NCBI GenBank assembly: GCA_029582165.1
Contig: CM055868.1
Coordinates: 11,886,001 to 11,950,000, forward strand
Source: Portulaca oleracea
Taxonomy: Eukaryota; Streptophyta; Magnoliopsida; Caryophyllales; Portulacaceae
Reading direction: 5' to 3'
Length of the DNA stretch: 64,000 nt
The notes under the pieces are model-generated. The model was given only the letters and a program-made list of their open reading frames with translations. It was not told the origin of the DNA and made no database searches. Shown piece after piece: positions 15,101 through 27,374 of the stretch (within the stretch, counting starts at the first letter, position 1; every line of letters begins with the position of its first letter). A program made the translations under genes and the position numbers.

Positions 15101-16568
15101 AGCTTGATGATATCATCCATCAAAAGATCAAGCTTGTCTCAGAGAACAGTAAGGTTGGCTTTGCAATCAGTATTTTTGCATTATCCTGAAACCAGTCTTG
15201 CTGAAATACCTCAACTAGCTTAGATTACTCCTTAATATTTCCATTTTTTGTCCACCACAATGTGTTGATGCCATTGAAGAGCAAAGGATCCCCATGTTAC
15301 ATTTTCTTTTTGGTAGATGCACTTATTTTGCTCCAGATAAAAAGGAAATGAAGAGACTATACAGAATATATATATTTTTTTTGTTCATGTGTGTGCTATG
15401 GTTTTATTTAGGCAAGATGATTTTTCCTATATATTAGGTAGTTGCCCTTTTGAACTCTCCATTCTTCATTTGCAGACAATGCTGAAAGTTCTTCCTGCTA
15501 TGCATCCTATTTGTTGACCTAAGTCATGTTTTGGGGATCTTTATCTCTAGTTCTATATACTGAGTGCATCCTTACAGTTTCAGTAGGATTCTCTCCCAGT
15601 CTCCCTCTTCTTTATTTCTTTATTTATTTATTTATTTGAGAAGGCTCTGGCAGAAAGAAAGAGATTGGGTTGGGGGGGGGGGGGGGAGGGTTGTTGAGAG
15701 GAATTATTTGTCACAATTATCTCCTCATAATCAGCCATAGCATTTCCTTGTTCTAATATCATCCTGTCACCAAGTGGGAGTTTGGGTTCATAATACTTCA
15801 TACAATCGTTGGTAACCTTCTGATTTCCGTCTTTCTATATTCTTCTTTACTTTTGTTCTTCTGTTCTACTGTATACGTATTTTGGTGTGGTAGATGAAGC
15901 AAACTCTTGATGAGCTAAGGAGTGATATGCATGATCTCAAGGTAATATCTCTCTTAAAATTCCTCCAACTTTCAAGCCGACTATTTTACTTTGGTTAAAC
16001 ACTCTATTACAGGCAGAGCTGAGTACCATGGACATGGTCAAACTTGAGGAGGAATACCAAGCTATTGTATCTGAGAAGAGTGGGGAGGAGGAGTACTTGC
16101 AAACTTTGCAAATCCAGGTTGATAAATTGAAGGTACATATTTTTGTCAGCTCTGTTATGACATTTTCCTACTGTCTCTGAATTTCATCTTATGCCACAGA
16201 AACACTTGTCATAAATCCTTGACATTGAGTCATTGACCTTACAAGTTACGGATATATGCAATGCATGCATATTGTTTAACTATAATTTTGAGTGATGTAT
16301 CCTATCTTGTGCTACAAATGTACACATGAACTATAATTTCCTAGTACAATCAGGAAGACTTTAGAGTGTATCACGCTGAATCTTTACTGTCAGTCTTAAT
16401 TTGGTGATTTCTGTGCACTGAAGATATCTATCAAGGCTATCAAACAGTACTTTCTGTTTCAGTATTTTTGAATGCATCAAGTAAACGTTTCCCCGTTTCC
16501 AGGGTATCTTGCATGTTGTCAGATGTGGTTGTGGACAAGAATACAAGGTGGAAGTTGGAAATATCTAA
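12028..16568 (+). CDS. Coiled-coil protein of unknown function, 11 exons
   Basis: Exons: 12028-12076, 12183-12269, 13016-13149, 13491-13549, 13627-13681, 14338-14386, 14933-14970, 15049-15153, 15894-15941, 16013-16132, 16503-16568. All junctions are GT..AG with matching phases; the sum is 810 nt (269 aa plus stop). The protein starts MDEYLQYMRTLRTQMN and is rich in Glu, Lys, Gln and Leu in heptad-like order over most of its length, so a long coiled coil is expected. It ends in a short non-coiled tail with a CGCGQEYKVEV motif. There is no signal peptide or membrane segment. I do not recognise the family with certainty; a kinetochore or cytoskeletal adaptor would fit the shape, but that is only a guess. 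Retention of intron 5 would add VDFFVFNVDDPG and then a stop. The exact start is supported by the downstream phase; no in-frame upstream ATG is seen. Confidence 0.85.
12079..12140. repeat. (CT)n(CA)n microsatellite at the start of intron 1
   Basis: About 15 CT units run straight into about 16 CA units, two bases after the GT donor of exon 1 of the coiled-coil gene. Length variation here would sit right beside the 5' splice site and could affect splicing. Confidence 0.95.
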
Positions 16569-17249
16569 TGTTGCATGGCAGCTGAGTAGCTGACCATTGG
16601 CAGGTGTTGTGGATGGACTGAAGTCATGTTGCCTAGACACATAGGAGGTATTGATTTCAACTGATCCAACTATGTTAATTGAACATGGCACAAAATATGT
16701 TAATGTCAAGCATACTAATACTGTAATAATAAATCATCTGTTACAAAAAGTTAGCAGTGCAGCTCTTGTTTGCATCCTAAAATTATACTGAAGGGTGATT
16801 CTTAAAAGAGAGAACCATGAGACTCACACCAGTTGTGACTTGTGATCCTAAAATTATACTAATTCTTAATGCATGGTGCAACCAGCTTTCCTCATGGCAT
16901 AATTTGAATAATGTGACAGTGTCACATATTGAAATCTTTGCCAAAATCAAGAGTTAGTGCATTCCTTGGTATGAGAAAATTTGACCAATTTTATGGATTG
17001 TTATCTAGTAGTGTTAGCTTGCTGTGTGCAAGGTCGGTAGATGAAGCAAATTGTTAAATTGTCTTGTGGAAGATTGTGATCCTATAAACACAGCGGATAG
17101 AAGGAAGCAGAAATGTTCCACCGAGCTAAAATGAGAAATCTCAAGGGATAGAAATTCCCATGTTCTACTATGATTCAATGATATATACCGTTGGGAAGGA
17201 TTTATTCCTTTTAGTAAGCTAGGGGGCGACCAAACTGTTATAAATACCG
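16569..17249. other. 3' flank of the coiled-coil gene
   Basis: No convincing gene. The first few hundred bases probably include the 3' UTR. Short open frames on the reverse strand (for example 16440-16709) are not supported by homology. Confidence 0.4.
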
Positions 17250-17620
17250 AGTAAATTACATTTACCCTACCTGACATTTGTGGTAATAATTTTTGCACAC
17301 CAGACATTTGGGAAATAATTTTCACCTTACCTGACATTAAGTGAAAGTGATTTTTAGCGGTAAAATCTTGTCACTTCTCATCAGAAATGAGGAAATATAA
17401 TAATGTCCTTATATGGCTATGTGAATGTATCATGTTTTCCATTAATATTTAGAAGGAAATAACTTAAATGATCCTTTCATCGTTTTATTTCTGATGAGAA
17501 GTGATTGGATTTTGCCACTAAAAGTCACTTTCACTTAATGTCAGGTAGTGTGAAAATTATTTCCCAAATGTCGGGTGTGCAAAAATTATTACCACAAATG
17601 TCAGGTAGGGTAAATGGCTG
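17250..17620. mobile_element. MITE with long terminal inverted repeats (foldback)
   Basis: The left arm 17258-17402 and the right arm 17485-17616 are inverted copies of about 140 bp. Shared phrases include TTTACCCTACCTGACATTTG, TAATTTTTGCACACC and CACTTCTCATCAGAAAT, joined by an 80-bp AT-rich loop. A clean target duplication could not be identified, so the superfamily is uncertain. Confidence 0.8.
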
Positions 17621-18134
17621 GGATAAACCTCCCCAATAGACTCAAGTTGCATTTGGTTGAAAAACTTTCTTTGAAAAGTTAATCCAACTTTACCAAGTTG
17701 ACAAACATTTTCCTATTTGGTTGTCCCAAATAAATGGGAAGGTTTTAATGTGGGATCCATTATTTTACTTTCAAGGAGGCTAGGGCTAGGCTTTCCCATA
17801 AAAGTTTTATTTTAGAAAAATCTATCCCAAAAAATTTGTCAAACGTGTCACCAATGATATCATTTGCATTGTGATGTTGAGTGGAGTTTGTCGTGGATGG
17901 AGAGAAGGCTGGCTTTGGTGGGGTTGGATTGGATTGGATTGGATTGAATTGGGAAGAATTGATTTTGGGGCTTCTTACAAAATATTACAGTAAGGATATT
18001 AGGACAACCTAGTGTCTTGAATGTCCATGAGCAGCCAAGTTTTGTGAAGAGCAGTGAGTCTGATTCATAACACATCCTCAATCAGCTACCCCTTTCCCGT
18101 TCTATTATTGCTATGTCTAAGTATTACAATTGTA
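17621..18134. other. Intergenic sequence, no gene seen
   Basis: Contains a short GGATT tandem tract at about 17924-17945 (five or so copies). I see no ORF or transposon end that I can support. Confidence 0.4.
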
Positions 18135-19640
18135 GTACATGGTAGTTATAAATATAATATGCATAGTATAGTTATATTGTTTTCACATAAAAGATATATT
18201 ACGAATGTGAAAAGATACGATAAACAATTGAGTTAAAATGCACTACATAATACAACAAATAACCCATGATAATTACAAGCTCTATATTTTCCTTGTAGCT
18301 CCTTGTGATCTTGAGTCTGCCTTACAATCTTATATAGATCATGATAAAGAAAAATTGATTGGGCAAAAGGCAAAGTCTGAAGAAGTAGCGCACGATCTTT
18401 TACAATACTATGCCATGAGAGAGGGGTTTAGCTTTCACATAAACAATATTAGGCTTAGAGTTGATAAATCTAACATTAGTATGAAAAGATATTGTTGAAA
18501 CAAGCAACGAATGAAAAATATGAACAAAAAAGTGACAAAAGTGGAAGAGGACTAGAGGGCAAATATGAAAAGCATAACACGCACTGGATGCAAATCAACG
18601 ATTCAATTCTCAATTTTTCGAGATGATATTTGGACAGTGGTAAAACATGATAAGGTCCACAACCATCCATTTGTTGATGGAAAGAAATGTCACCATTTGA
18701 ACTCTCAACAAAAAGTTAGCAAATGAAGTTTATGAAATCTTATAGCATAAAGTGTCAAATGCTATGTGATTACTAAAAAAGGACATGAGTGGTTCTAGGA
18801 CTAGGGTTTATAAATAGGGATGCATGTAATACATTGCATTGATAAAATGATGCATTTAGTTGACACTGATCAAATATTTTAATCGAAAAGTTGAAACAAA
18901 TGAAGATGGAGGATTGCAATTTTGATTACCAACTTGGGTTTGGTTAAGGGCATGTCTTATAAGCATTTTTTTTAAGGGATGATATATTGAAGGAAAATTA
19001 TGATTTTTTTTGGAGATGTGTTTATTTTTACATCTCATATAGAACCAATAGATACGACATAATTTATGTTACGTTTGTCGTGGTGAACCACTACATTTAG
19101 AATGTAATGTTTGATTTTTCATTCATTTCAAAGGGTAGGATAGAACAATTATTTGGTTGTTTAGGACTTTCTTGAATTCAATGGGAGGAAAGCATCTCAA
19201 GACTATCATGAACAATTAAGCATTTTCAATTGCATTTGCTATGACAATAGTATTCTTACATTCAATGCATAGTTATGTGTGTGACTTATTGAAAATTCTA
19301 AAACTCTCATTGAGATGTTGGGGAAACAATATCAATCGTTAGATGGATTCAACAAAAATTTGATGCATTGTGATACTAAGATAGAGTTCAATCATCATTA
19401 GAACAAGTAAGAATTTTTTTGTTTAGCAAAATATTCCATATTGCTATATATTGATACACCATATCTCAGAAATTTTAAAAAAATTATGTGATGAATTTAG
19501 GACGAATTGGTTAGTATTCATACTCTTTAATTTGCTGCCGGAATTGCTCACCGTACATAATCTTCAATTTGCCTTAGTTGCTATCGAAGGTCTACTCTTA
19601 GGTTTTGAATTTTGGGGTCTTCAGGTTTAAGACTAAGTTA
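18135..19640 (+). pseudogene. FAR1/FHY3-type MULE transposase relic, left arm
   Basis: The + strand reads a FAR1 DNA-binding-domain-like segment at 18300-18500 (YYAMREGFSFHINNIRLRV, then RYC). About 19000-19260 matches the MULE transposase core, with phrases equivalent to D-T-T-x-R-x-N-R-Y-D-M and ESFIWLFRTFLNSMGG, broken by stops and frameshifts. FAR1-like genes derive from Mutator transposases, so this could be a transposon copy or a gene fragment. The inverted partner at 27375-29062 and the degree of decay favour a transposon. It cannot be translated as one protein. Confidence 0.75.
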
Positions 19641-20212
19641 ACTTTAATCATGCTCCCATGAACTGGGAGAAGAAATTAATCTTTTGGCATGTGTATTCCC
19701 TCCCCCTTTGTGCAAATTATATAATAAGGAATCATTCGTACATTGCATTGAACAACCCCCTCGCCCCACACTTTCTGGCCCCCCCCCCCCCAAAAAAAAA
19801 AAAAAATCCATAGTGTTTCATTAAAAATAACTTAGATATAAACCAAAGGGATATTGGATGACAATATAATGACCTTTGGGGTATTGGATTGTAATATACT
19901 GACCTTTACTATTGGACAATAATATCCCTGACCTTTATACTTAGGTGAGATTATTATATCAACAGTGACTAAGGAGGTGGTGACTGGTTAATTAGTCTCG
20001 ATTCCGACGTGACGGGCGGAGGAAAAATAATTGGTCATCATCCAATTACCCCGTTAACCCCTCCGTTTTTCTCACTAACCCACCTTAAAAAAAACAGCTC
20101 TAACAAAGTGATTAACGGGGTAGTAAAACGGTCTTCATACTGACGTGAAACACAACCAACCAATGCCTTGTAATGTGGGTTAGTGAGAAAAGTTAAGAGG
20201 TTAATGAAGTTA

Positions 20213-21475
20213 TGATGGAGGTCCATCTACAACAGCAATGCTAGCTGACTCAGCAAAGAAGGAAGAGAGGGCTTTCTGTCCTTAGGTCCTCAGCAAGTCC
20301 TTCCCCCATTGAGACCTAACTGAGAATTCAGGAGGGATTAAGTCTCTCCTACAGCAAGCCTAGCTCAATAATGGAAGACAAGTCCTAGGGGAGTTTTGAA
20401 GTACTAACTGGAAGCTACATGTTTACCCCAGGATCAAGTGCAGGAGGCAGCCTTGGCCTTAGAACCTAAGTCCAATTGGTGCAATTGGACCTTGGCAGAA
20501 CCCCAACCTGTGAAGTCAGGGTTCAGGTCTAACTCAAGGTCTGCTACAAGCTGCAACAGTCCAAGGCAATGACATTTGGTGGTTTCCATATGTTCCTTGG
20601 GTCATCGAAGGCCTCTGGTCAAGGAGTGCAGGTGACTGATGTCCTTGGGCATTTTCTACAACATGTATAGTCCAGGGAATATTAGCAAGCATCAGGCAAC
20701 TGGACAGTATTGACATTTTTCAGCATTAATAAGGTCATTTGGTCATTTTATCCTTAATGATCGAGAGTCCTTAATTGCTAATACAATCAGCTACTTCAGC
20801 AGCCAAGAGGAAGATTATAATAAACTCAGTGGAAGCATGACTAAGGCTCAGGAAGCAACTGCTGGCATAATTAGAACCATCCAGCAACTTTTGTTCTATT
20901 TTTGCTGTTTTCTTAATATAATCAGATCTATTTAGGCTTTGTATTAGTTTTAAACATCCTAGTTATGTATTTTAAGTTAGCTTAGCAGTAGATTAGAGGT
21001 TTCCTAATACTTAGGAAAACCTTAATCACTCGGTCACTGCCAGCTACTTGGTGAAAAGTGGCAATATAAGCAAGGCTCCTGTGTAATAGCATTCAATGAA
21101 TGAGTGAATGAATGAGAAACCAGACGAGCTTGCTCCTGTGTGTTTATGAGTGTCTCTGAAAACTCCCCATTGTTTCTACTTGTCTGTAACTAAGCTTTGG
21201 CAAGCTTAGAAGGTGCTAAGTAGAGCTTGGTTTGTGTCCTGGTGGTGTGGACTGTATCCAGTGCATGAGCTGAGTTTTGCCCTTGTGTTTCCTACTGTGG
21301 TGTGGTCTGTATTAGTTGGTTGCACAGGTTTTCTATCTTCCTTTATTTGTTTTTCGTTCCTTGATGCTTTTCCATCCATAGGAAGAGCTTAGGTTGAACA
21401 AGAGCAGGACAGCAAGGTCCTTGGTGTTTGTCCAGGCCGGTCCACTCTGATTCCCTTTGGTCTGCACATACATCA
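20213..21475 (+). repeat. 5' LTR of the Ty3/gypsy element
   Basis: 1263 bp, TG..CA ends, matching 25895-27157 almost throughout. Differences are scattered substitutions and small indels. Confidence 0.95.
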
Positions 21476-21479
21476 GCTT

Positions 21480-21490
21480 TGGTATCAGAG
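21480..21490 (+). promoter_or_regulatory. Primer binding site (initiator tRNA-Met)
   Basis: TGGTATCAGAG lies four bases after the 5' LTR and is complementary to the 3' end of plant initiator tRNA-Met, the primer for minus-strand DNA synthesis. Confidence 0.9.
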
Positions 21491-21529
21491 TTGTGTGACT
21501 TTTTTGGTGAGCTTCTTGCTGGTTATAAG

Positions 21530-24500
21530 ATGTCTACTAGTAGGACTGCCGAGGAGGTGGTTGAACAAGCTCTTAGAGAGAAAGCTGAGTTGGAGAAACA
21601 TGTTCAATATTTGACAGATCAGCTGAAGAATTATTTATATTTGAAGAAGCAAAGTTTTAAAGAAGAATCTGATTATGAAGAAGAAGGGATTACTTATTCC
21701 AGCAATCCTTTTGGGAAGAAGAGGGTCCTAGTGGAACTAAGAAAGTCAGAACTAGACAGAAGAAGGCTGGAATGGATGACAAATTAGATTTCAAGATGGA
21801 AATTCCTGAATTTGAAGGTCAGTTGGAAAATGAGGCGTTCTTGGACTGGCTGCAGACTGTGGAGAGAGTTCTTGATCTGAAGGAGGTTTCTGAAGAGAAG
21901 AAAGTCAAGCTTATTGCTCTGAAATTGAAGAAACATGCTTCAATCTGGTGGTCTAACCTATGGAAAAGAAGAGTAGAGAGGGGAAAAGAGAAAGTTAAGA
22001 CTTGGGAACAGATGAGGGAAAAGTTGAAGTCTAAGTCCTTACCTGTGAATTACCTCAAGGAGAACTATGGCAAATTGCAACATTTGGTGCAAGGTAGCAG
22101 GTCTGTGGAGGAATACACAAAGGAGTTTGAGCATCTTTTGTGGAGGTGTCATCTTAAGGAGAATGAAACTCAAGTTTTGGTGAGATTTTTGGCAGGATTG
22201 AATGAAGGCATTAAGAATGTGGTGGAACTGCATCCCTACACTACTTTAGATGAGCTCAGTTCTCTAGCTCACAAGGTAGAGTTGCAAAGGAGGTCTAGAG
22301 GAAAGGAGTTTGCTGCAAAAACCCCTTACAAACCTCAACTCAAGCCCTTTACCTATCCCAGAACCTACCCTACAACCCAAAGAACCCCCTTTACCCCAAA
22401 ATACCCCACAAAACAGCCTACTCCCCCACAAAAACAACCCCCAGCTCCTCAAAGAACCCCAAACCCTATCCCTACTAATAACAGGAGATGCTTTAGATGT
22501 CAAGGACTAGGGCATATAGCTTCAGAATGTCCTAATAAGAGGGTAGTGACCTTGGCTAATTATCAAGCTTCATGGTTTGCTGAACCTGAGGTTGAGGACG
22601 AAGAGGGAGAGCATCCAGAGGGAGAGTTGCTTGATCCTGTGCATGATGAAGTAGAGGAAGGCCCTGATGAAGGAGAGCTATTAGTGATAAGGAGAGTCCT
22701 TAGTAGTTCTTCTGTGGAGACAGGACAGGAACAAAGAGAAGCTTTGTTTCACACAAGATGCACTGTGAAAGGGAAGGTCTGCTATATTATTGTAGATGGT
22801 GGTAGCTGTACAAATGCAGCTTCAAAGGAGATGGTGGAGAAGTTGCAGCTGGTGACTTCATCCCATCCAACACCCTATTCCATTCAATGGTTGAAATCTA
22901 GCAGAGGTATTCCTATTACAGAGAGATGCTTGGTGAGTTTTTCAATAGGTAAATCATATCATGATTTTGTTTGGTGTGATGTCCTGCCTATGCATGCATG
23001 TCATTTGTTGCTGGGAAGGCCTTGGATGTTTGATAGATCTGTGCAGTATGATGGAAGGGTTAACACTTATACCTTGGTGGTGGATCATAAGAAAGTAACC
23101 TTAACCCCACTCAAACAAACCCAAGCCAGAAAGAACCTTTACCTTGAGCCTACCCTTGATCTTTTACTAGCAGTTGAACATCATGAGTTCAGTGCCTATA
23201 AGGATCTTATCCTATTATCCCCTGATGAACCACAAACCCCACAAAATAACCATCCCCTACTTGTCCCACTCCTAGAAGAGTATGCATTTCTCTTTCCTGA
23301 TGAGATGCCCCCAGGATTGCCCCCCAAGAGAGACATCCAGCACAAGATTGATCTAGTCCCAGGATCAGTCTTGCTAAACAAACCTGCATATAAGATGGCT
23401 CCAACAGAAACTGCAGAGATTCAAAGGCAAGTGGATGATCTTCTTAGCAAGGGAATGATCAGGGAGAGCCTAAGTCCATGTGCAGTACCTGCTCTGTTAG
23501 TTCCAAAGAAAGATGGTAGTCAAAGGATGTGTATAGACTGCAAAGCTATAAATAAAATCACAGTCAAGTACAGGTTTCCTATACCTAGGCTTGAAGATCT
23601 TCATGATGAGCTCCATGGGTCTCAGGTGTTTTCAAAGATAGATTTGAGAAGTGGTTATTATCAAATCAGGATTTATGAAGGTGATGAATGGAAGACAGCA
23701 TTCAAAACAAAGGGAGGTCTGTTTGAATGGCTTGTAATGCCCTTTGGCCTTACAAATGCTCCTTCTACATTCCTGAGGCTTATGAACCGGGTACTGAAGC
23801 GTTTGATTGGAAGTTGTGTAGTTGTTTCTTTTGATGATATCTTGATTTATAGCAAGACAGAAGCAGATCATCAACAACATCTGAAGCAAGTAATGGATAT
23901 CCTGTCTAAAGAGAAGCTTTATGAAAATCTGAAGAAATGCCAGTTCTTTACAGACCAAGTTATTTTTCTTGGCTATATAATGTCAGCTCATGGCATTCAA
24001 GTTGATCAGGAGAAGATCAAGGCCATTCAAGAGTGGCCTATACCCTGTTTTATACAACAAGTAAGAAGTTTTCATGGGCTAGCTTCATTTTACAGAAGAT
24101 TTGTGAGGAATTTCAACACTATTATGGCACCCATGACTGAAGTTATCGAAGGGAAGTCTTTTCAATGGACTCCAGCAACACAAAGGTCCTTTGAACAGAT
24201 CAAAGAGAAGCTTACAACAACACCAGTTTTTGCTTTGCCCAACTTTTCTAAGATCTTTGTAGTTGAATGTGATGCCTCAGGAGTTGGCATAGGAGCTGTC
24301 TTATCTTAGGAAGGCAGACCTATAGCTTACTTCAGTGAGAAGTTGAATGAAGCAAAGAAGAAGTACAACACTTATGATAAGGAGTTTTATGCAATTATTC
24401 GAGCTCTTGAGCATTGGAGGCATTATTTAGTTGGTGGAGAATTTATCCTACATAGTGATTATGAAGCCCTGAAGTATATTCAAGGACAGCACAAACTGAA

Positions 24501-25894
24501 TCCCAGACATGCTAAATGGGTTGAGTTTATGCAGTCTTTTCATTTCATGATCCATCATAAGTCAGGCAATATGAACAAGGGAGCTGATGCCCTTTCCAGA
24601 AGATTTTTCTTATTACATATCCTGGATTCCAGAATCCTAGGATTTGAACAACTGAAGGTCCTTTATGCTACAGATGATGATTTCAAGGACAAGTTTCAAG
24701 CTTATCAGCAGCATCCTCAGGGTCTGTATCATACAGATCATGGATTCTTATTCAAAGGCAGCAGATTATGTATTCCCAGAAGCAATATAAGGGAGCTAAT
24801 GATCTCAGAAGTTCATGGAGGAGGATTAGCAGGACACTTTGGTATCGAGAAGACACTTATTATGCTAAAAGAGCACTACTTTTGACCAAAGATGGGAAAA
24901 GATGTAGAACATCTTGTCAAGAGGTGCAATATATGCCAGCTATCCAAGAGTCAAAGCCTACCCCAAGGACTTTATACCCCTTTGCCAGTTCCTAAAGGTC
25001 CCTGGGAAGATGTCAGTCTTGATTTTATTGTGGAACTCCCAAGAACTCAGAGAGGTAAAGACTCTATTATAGTTGTTGTTTGTAGATTCTAAGAAATGGC
25101 TCATTTTATTCCTTGCAATACTACCTTTGATGCTGTGAAAATTGCTGACTTGTATTTTCAAGAGGTAGTCAAGTTACATGGCATTCCTAGGTCTATGGTT
25201 TCAGACAGGGATACCAAGTTTCTCAGCCATTTCTGGATCACATTGTGGAAGAAGATGGGAACTCAACTCAAGTTTAGCACTACCTGTCACCCTCAGACAG
25301 ATGGGCAAACTGAGGTTACCAACAGAACCTTAGGTGCACTCTTGAGAAGCCTAGTAGCAAGAAATAAAGGAAGTTGGGATACTATGCTACCATAGGCATA
25401 GTTTGCTTTCAATAGAGCCCCAAGCAAAGCTACTGGTCATTCACATTTTCAAATAGTTTATGGTCTGAATCCAATCACTCCTTTGGATTTGGTACCCCAA
25501 GCTACTTAATCAAGTTTAGCTATGAGGCTGATCTAAGGGCCAAACAAATTAAAGAGTTCCATCAACAGATACAACAACAAATTGAGAAACACAATGAGGA
25601 AGTAGCAGCAGCAGCAAATCAAAAGAGGAGGAGAGTTGTGTTTATTCCAGGTGATTTCGTTTGGATACACCTTAGGAAAGACAAGTTTCCTAGCAGGAGG
25701 AAAGGGAAGCTTGTTTCCAAGGCTGATGGTCCATTTGAGGTATTAGAGCAAATCAATCCAAATGCTTACAAGTTAAATTTATTTGAAGATTATGGAGGAA
25801 GTGCAACTCTCAATGTTGCAAACCTTAGACCTTATTATCCAACAGAAGAGGGTTTACCAAGTTTGAGGTCAAACTTTTCTAAACCAGAGGAGGA
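21530..25894 (+). pseudogene. Ty3/gypsy gag-pol polyprotein, broken
   Basis: Gag probably starts at ATG 21530 and shifts frame near 21760 into the long frame 21772-24309. Gag helices are followed by a CCHC knuckle CFRCQGLGHIASEC (about 22490). The protease carries IVDGGSCTN where D-S/T-G is canonical. RT (about 23400-23960) has MPFGLTNAPSTF and FDDILIYS. RNase H (about 24230-24600) follows. Integrase has the zinc-binding H..C region, then DFIVELP and HPQTDGQTE, ending in a GPY/F-like module (about 25640-25890). Stop codons at 24307, 24883, 25090 and 25393, one near 25506, and a frameshift near 25500 break the chain, so no full polyprotein can be made. No chromodomain is obvious. Confidence 0.93.
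25885..25894 (+). promoter_or_regulatory. Polypurine tract before the 3' LTR
   Basis: AGAGGAGGA lies directly before the TGATGG start of the 3' LTR and would prime plus-strand DNA. The integrase reading frame runs across it. Confidence 0.75.
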
Positions 25895-27157
25895 TGATGG
25901 AGGTCCATCTACAACAGCAATGCTAGCTGACTCAACAAAGAAGGAAGAGAGGGCTTTCTGTCCCGAGGTCCTCAGCAGGTCCTTCACCCATTGGGACCTA
26001 GCTGGGAATTTAGGAGGGATTAAGTCTCTCCTACAGCAAGCCTAGCTCAGTAATGGAAGACAGGTCCCTGGGGAGTTTTGAAGTACTAACTGAAAGCTAC
26101 ATGTTTACCCCAGGATCAAGTGCAGGAGGCAGCCTTGGCCTTAGAACCTAAGTCCAATTGGTGCAATTGAACCTTGGCTGAACCCCAACCTGTGAAGTCA
26201 GGGTTCAAGTCTAACTCAAGGTCTGCTACAAGCTGCAACAGTCCAAGGCAATGACATTTGGTGGTTTCCATATGTTCCTTGGGTCATCGAAGGCCTCTGG
26301 TCAAGGAGTGCAGGTGACTGATGTCCTTGGGCATTTTCTACAGCATGTATAGTCCAGGGAATATTAGCAAGCATCAGGCAGCTGGACAGTATTGACATTT
26401 TTCAGCATTAATAAGGTCATTTGGTCATTTTATCCTTAATGATCGAGAGTCCTTAATTGCTAATACAATCAGCTACTTCAGCAGCCAAGAGGAAGATTAT
26501 AATAAACTCAGTGGAAGCATGACTAAGGCTCAGGAAGCAGCTGCTGGCATAATTAGAACCAGCCAGCAACTTTTGTTCTATTTTTGCTGTTTTCTTAATA
26601 TAATCAGATCTATTTAGGCTTTGTATTAGTTTTAAACATCCTAGTTATGTATTTTAAGTTAGCTTAGCAGTAGATTAGAGGTTTCCTAATACTTAAGAAA
26701 GCCTTAATCACTCGGTCACAGCCAACTACTTGCTGAAAGTGGCAATATAAGCAAGGCTCCTGTGTAATAGCATTCAATGAATGAGTGAATGAATGAGAAA
26801 CTAGTCGAGCTTGCTCCTGTGTGTTTGTGAGTGTCTCTGAAAACTCTCCATTGTTTCTACTTGTCTGTAACTAAGCTTTGGCAAGCTTAGAAGGTGCTAA
26901 GTAGAGCTTGGTTTGTGTCCTGGTGGTGTGGACTGTATCCAGTGCATGAGCTGAGTTTTGCCCTTGTGTTTCCTACTGTGGTGTGGTCTGTATCAGTTGG
27001 TTGCACAAGTTTTTTTATCTTCCTTTATTTGTTTTTCGTTCCTTGATGCTTTTCCATCCAGAGGAAGAGCTTAGGTTGAAAAAGAGCAGGACAGCAAGGT
27101 CCTTGGTGTTTGTCTAGGCCAGTGCACTCTGATTCCCTTTGGTCTGCACATACATCA
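25895..27157 (+). repeat. 3' LTR of the Ty3/gypsy element
   Basis: 1263 bp partner of 20213-21475. An open frame from the integrase C-terminus continues through the LTR start to a stop at 26043-26045. Confidence 0.95.
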
Positions 27158-27374
27158 AGCTATTGGCTTGGGACAATTTTTTTTCCCCTTCGCCAACCAT
27201 TTTAGCGTGCATGGAGACTAGTTCACCACCCTCTTAGTTACTGTTGGTATAATAATGACACCGAGGTATAAAGGTCAGGGATATTGTTGTCCAATAGTAA
27301 AGGTTAGTATATTATAATCTAACACCCCCAAATATTGGTATATTATCATCCAAAAACCCTAAACCAAAAGCCTT

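Larger units (their letters stand above)
20213..27157 (+). mobile_element. Complete Ty3/gypsy LTR retrotransposon with degenerate gag-pol
   Basis: Two LTRs of 1263 bp (20213-21475 and 25895-27157) begin TGATGGAGG and end ACATACATCA. They are nearly identical, so the insertion is fairly recent. The primer binding site and polypurine tract are in place. The flanking 5-mers AGTTA (20208-20212) and AGCTA (27158-27162) fit a target duplication with one change. The order protease, RT, RNase H, integrase places it in Ty3/gypsy. It sits in the middle of the MULE at 19848-27359. Confidence 0.95.
19848..27359. mobile_element. Non-autonomous MULE hosting a Ty3/gypsy element
   Basis: The termini GGGATATTGGATGACAAT (left) and ATTATCATCCAAAAACCC (right) are inverted. 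Their repeats run about 190 bp inward, through CAATAATATCCCTGACC and the AACAGTGACTAAG / CTTAGTTACTGTT pair. A perfect 9-bp duplication TAAACCAAA lies at 19839-19847 and 27360-27368. Without the gypsy insertion the MULE is about 560 bp. Next to the gypsy element its core holds a second palindrome (20043-20080 with about 20176-20210). No coding sequence of its own is seen. Confidence 0.85.

Noticed and set aside
12028..16568. Naming the coiled-coil gene as a kinetochore protein such as SPC24 or SPC25
   Set aside because: The overall shape is suggestive, but I could not match specific family motifs without a search.
18238..18498. Functional FAR1 transcription factor gene
   Set aside because: The reading frame is lost after the DNA-binding segment and the transposase core has several stops.
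20534..20716. 60-codon reverse ORF repeated at 26216-26398
   Set aside because: It is duplicated only because it lies in both gypsy LTRs; there is no homology or start context.
22264..22503. Reverse-strand ORFs inside gag-pol
   Set aside because: They are low-complexity shadows of the Pro/Thr-rich gag linker.
21772..24309. 845-codon ORF as a host gene
   Set aside because: Gag knuckle, protease, RT and RNase H motifs between two LTRs show that it is retrotransposon gag-pol.
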